DNA from: Chrysomallon squamiferum | Lineage: Eukaryota > Mollusca > Gastropoda > Neomphalida > Peltospiridae | Direction of reading: 5' to 3' | Assembly (NCBI GenBank): GCA_012295275.1 | Contig: CM022669.1 | Coordinates: forward strand, 12,038,980 to 12,102,979 | Length of the DNA: 64,000 nt | In this document: positions 62,670 through 64,000 of the stretch, one piece after another | Numbering within the stretch: the first letter of the stretch is position 1 | How the letters are laid out: every line of letters starts with the position of its first letter | The notes under the pieces: model-generated | What the model was told of the DNA's origin: nothing | What the model saw: only the letters and a program-made list of their open reading frames with translations | Databases searched by the model: none | Program-made: the position numbers and the translations under genes

Positions 62670-63187
62670 TTATCATACCTATCACGGTTGGTTCCAAGTC
62701 TACAAAAATTGCCCGAGGAACGAACTTTCCCGATCCCGTCTCACTGAAGAACGTTTCAAAGCTGTTATCGCCAGTGAAAACGTTTCTGCGTTTAGAAAGA
62801 AGACCATTGCGCTTGATTCCGTGCTCAAGACAGTACAGTTCCCAGCACGCGTTCCCGATCTGACATCCAGCTTGACCAATATGGACACTGATACATTCCC
62901 TCTGAAAAAAATAGTCATGACCATAGAAAAATATGTGAATACTACTGAACATTATTAATAACTGCCTAAAGTTTCATCTGATTCGGATATCAGGTAAAGG
63001 CATATTTTGCGTCGTGATAAATAACAACGACAATAATACAAATCGATAATCATACACATCACTTCGAATTTAAGCCATGCAAGATTCATATAAATACGTA
63101 GCAGACCTCCATGTCTATGCTTCTATCATCTATCTATCTATCTATCTGTCTATCTATCTATCCATCTATCTGTCTATATATATATAT

Positions 63188-63221
<34 letters not shown>

Positions 63222-63441
63222 CATACATATATATGTTAGTGTGTGTTTTTAACAGTAAATCAATATCTGTATCTACCTATCTATCTAGCTGTACACACAC
63301 ACACACACACACAAATATGTATATATATTTAAAAGTAAACAAATATTAAAAACAAATAACAAAATTAATAATAAATAATGAATATATATATATATATATA
63401 ATCTTCTTAGCGGAATAAAAATCTTTGAAATCACTTACCAT
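61013..63441 (-). CDS. Divergent alpha-tubulin with a long basic and repetitive C-terminal tail
   Basis: Three coding exons: 63441-63439 (ATG only, then GTAAGT), 62901-62679 and 62403-61013; 538 residues. The two introns, after Met1 and within codon 76, are at positions classical for alpha-tubulin genes. Residues 1-440 align with standard alpha-tubulin without gaps: [27 protein letters not shown] at ~142, Glu254 in [11 protein letters not shown], and the helix ending [16 protein letters not shown]. Several features are unusual. Position 40 is Arg ([13 protein letters not shown]), so the lysine acetylated in typical alpha-tubulin is missing. The region around 275-300 is divergent. The ~11-residue acidic tail ending in Tyr is replaced by 98 residues: a Lys/Arg-rich stretch (about 446-471), then four [10 protein letters not shown]-type repeats (497-538). 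The frame is intact and a CRE cluster lies upstream. A specialised, perhaps germline or ciliary, isotype is an inference. Confidence 0.93.
61016..61141 (-). repeat. Coding 30/33-bp repeats in the tubulin tail
   Basis: Four in-frame units, 61141-61112, 61111-61079, 61078-61049 and 61048-61016, each encoding PGDE/D-x-H/Q-P-N/I-K-type 10 or 11 residues. They form the last 42 residues of the protein. Confidence 0.9.
63127..63215. repeat. (ATCT)n, (TA)n, (CA)n compound microsatellite
   Basis: Interrupted TCTA units, a short TA run and about 14 CA units, in the first tubulin intron (62902-63438). A second CA/ATCT block follows at about 63275-63314. Confidence 0.95.
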
Positions 63442-64000
63442 TATAAAAGTCAGTCGGATTCCTAGATGTTTTTTTTTTCCCCTCACGACTCTTAAGGGAG
63501 GGTTTTTATTATGTAACTGAATGTATCAGTGTATTCGCCAAAAATTTAGTAAAACAAAATCTTTGTTGAAGATAAAAAAAAGAAAAGAAAAATAAACAAA
63601 AGAAAAGAAAGGAAAAGTTACTAAATCAAAATGTAGAAAAAAACAAATAAAACTGACGTAATTCATATATGACGTCACGTACCAAAAGGGTGTATCGCTA
63701 ATGTGATGTCACACTGATTTTATAATATAATCTTTTGAATGTGTAAACAAACAAACAAAAAAACTTGTTGTTCACTGTATATTAATTATTATAGAATATT
63801 TTGACAGTTTATCATTTAGATTATGTTCTTGGTGAACCAGCGTCAACACTGTAACTTCCGAATAAATACACCATCCGTTTTTACCACGATGTGACCCAGG
63901 CAAAATAAAACACACTTTTATCCTTGTTGTTGAATATTCATTGCACAAATTAATTTAATTAGAAGAAAATAAAATAAAATAAATCTCAGTTACATTTTAA
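63442..64000. promoter_or_regulatory. Upstream region of the divergent alpha-tubulin gene
   Basis: Presumed promoter and 5' UTR. Contains three CRE-like sites, TGACGTAA (63654-63661), TGACGTCA (63670-63677) and TGATGTCA (63704-63711), 210-270 bp upstream of the start codon. No further gene is visible to the right edge. Confidence 0.55.
63654..63711. promoter_or_regulatory. CRE-like cluster upstream of alpha-tubulin
   Basis: One perfect CREB/ATF/CREM palindrome TGACGTCA at 63670-63677, flanked by two one-mismatch octamers within 58 bp. Binding is not shown by sequence alone. Confidence 0.55.

Noticed and set aside
61013-63441. Tubulin gene as a processed retrocopy
   Set aside because: It keeps two introns at the classical alpha-tubulin positions (after codon 1 and in codon 76), so it is not a retrocopy despite the A-run downstream.

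Overview
This is a strongly AT-rich, simple-repeat-rich stretch of an animal nuclear genome. It carries five multi-exon protein genes with canonical GT-AG introns (and one GC-AG intron). The proteins stay close to vertebrate orthologues while introns are short to medium (about 100-1700 bp). That pattern, plus abundant (CA)n, (TTA)n and (GATA)n repeats, suggests an invertebrate bilaterian, probably a lophotrochozoan such as a mollusc. The taxon cannot be fixed from this sequence alone.

Layout. 1-14601: no recognisable exon, read as the first coding intron of a chondroitin sulfate synthase gene (CHSY1-like, minus strand) whose only visible coding exon is 14602-15420. 15421-17914: head-to-head promoter interval. 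17915-26000: RPRD2-like gene (plus, nine coding exons). 26001-36389: no coding exon seen; probably 3' UTR or read-through of the two converging genes. 36390-49646: complete UPF1 gene (minus, 25 coding exons, 1109 residues). 49647-50755: a short head-to-head interval with three cAMP-response-element-like sites. 50756-57924: GLD2/TENT2-type cytoplasmic poly(A) polymerase (plus, 12 coding exons). 57925-61012: non-coding, with a degenerate ~68-bp tandem repeat. 61013-63441: divergent alpha-tubulin gene (minus, three coding exons) with a 98-residue C-terminal extension.

Three of the five genes act on RNA: RPRD2 on the RNA polymerase II tail, UPF1 in nonsense-mediated decay, and GLD2 in poly(A) tail extension. 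UPF1 and GLD2 are divergently arranged about 1.1 kb apart and may share a promoter.

Most worth a second look: the alpha-tubulin with arginine in place of the acetylatable lysine 40 and a basic, repeat-ended tail instead of the acidic one; a textbook recursive splice site, a GC-AG intron and a duplicated decoy acceptor in GLD2; the tandem repeat 3' of GLD2; and intronic microsatellites whose orientation mostly follows the direction of transcription. All gene models were built by reading splice sites and reading phase by hand; exon ends have not been checked against RNA.
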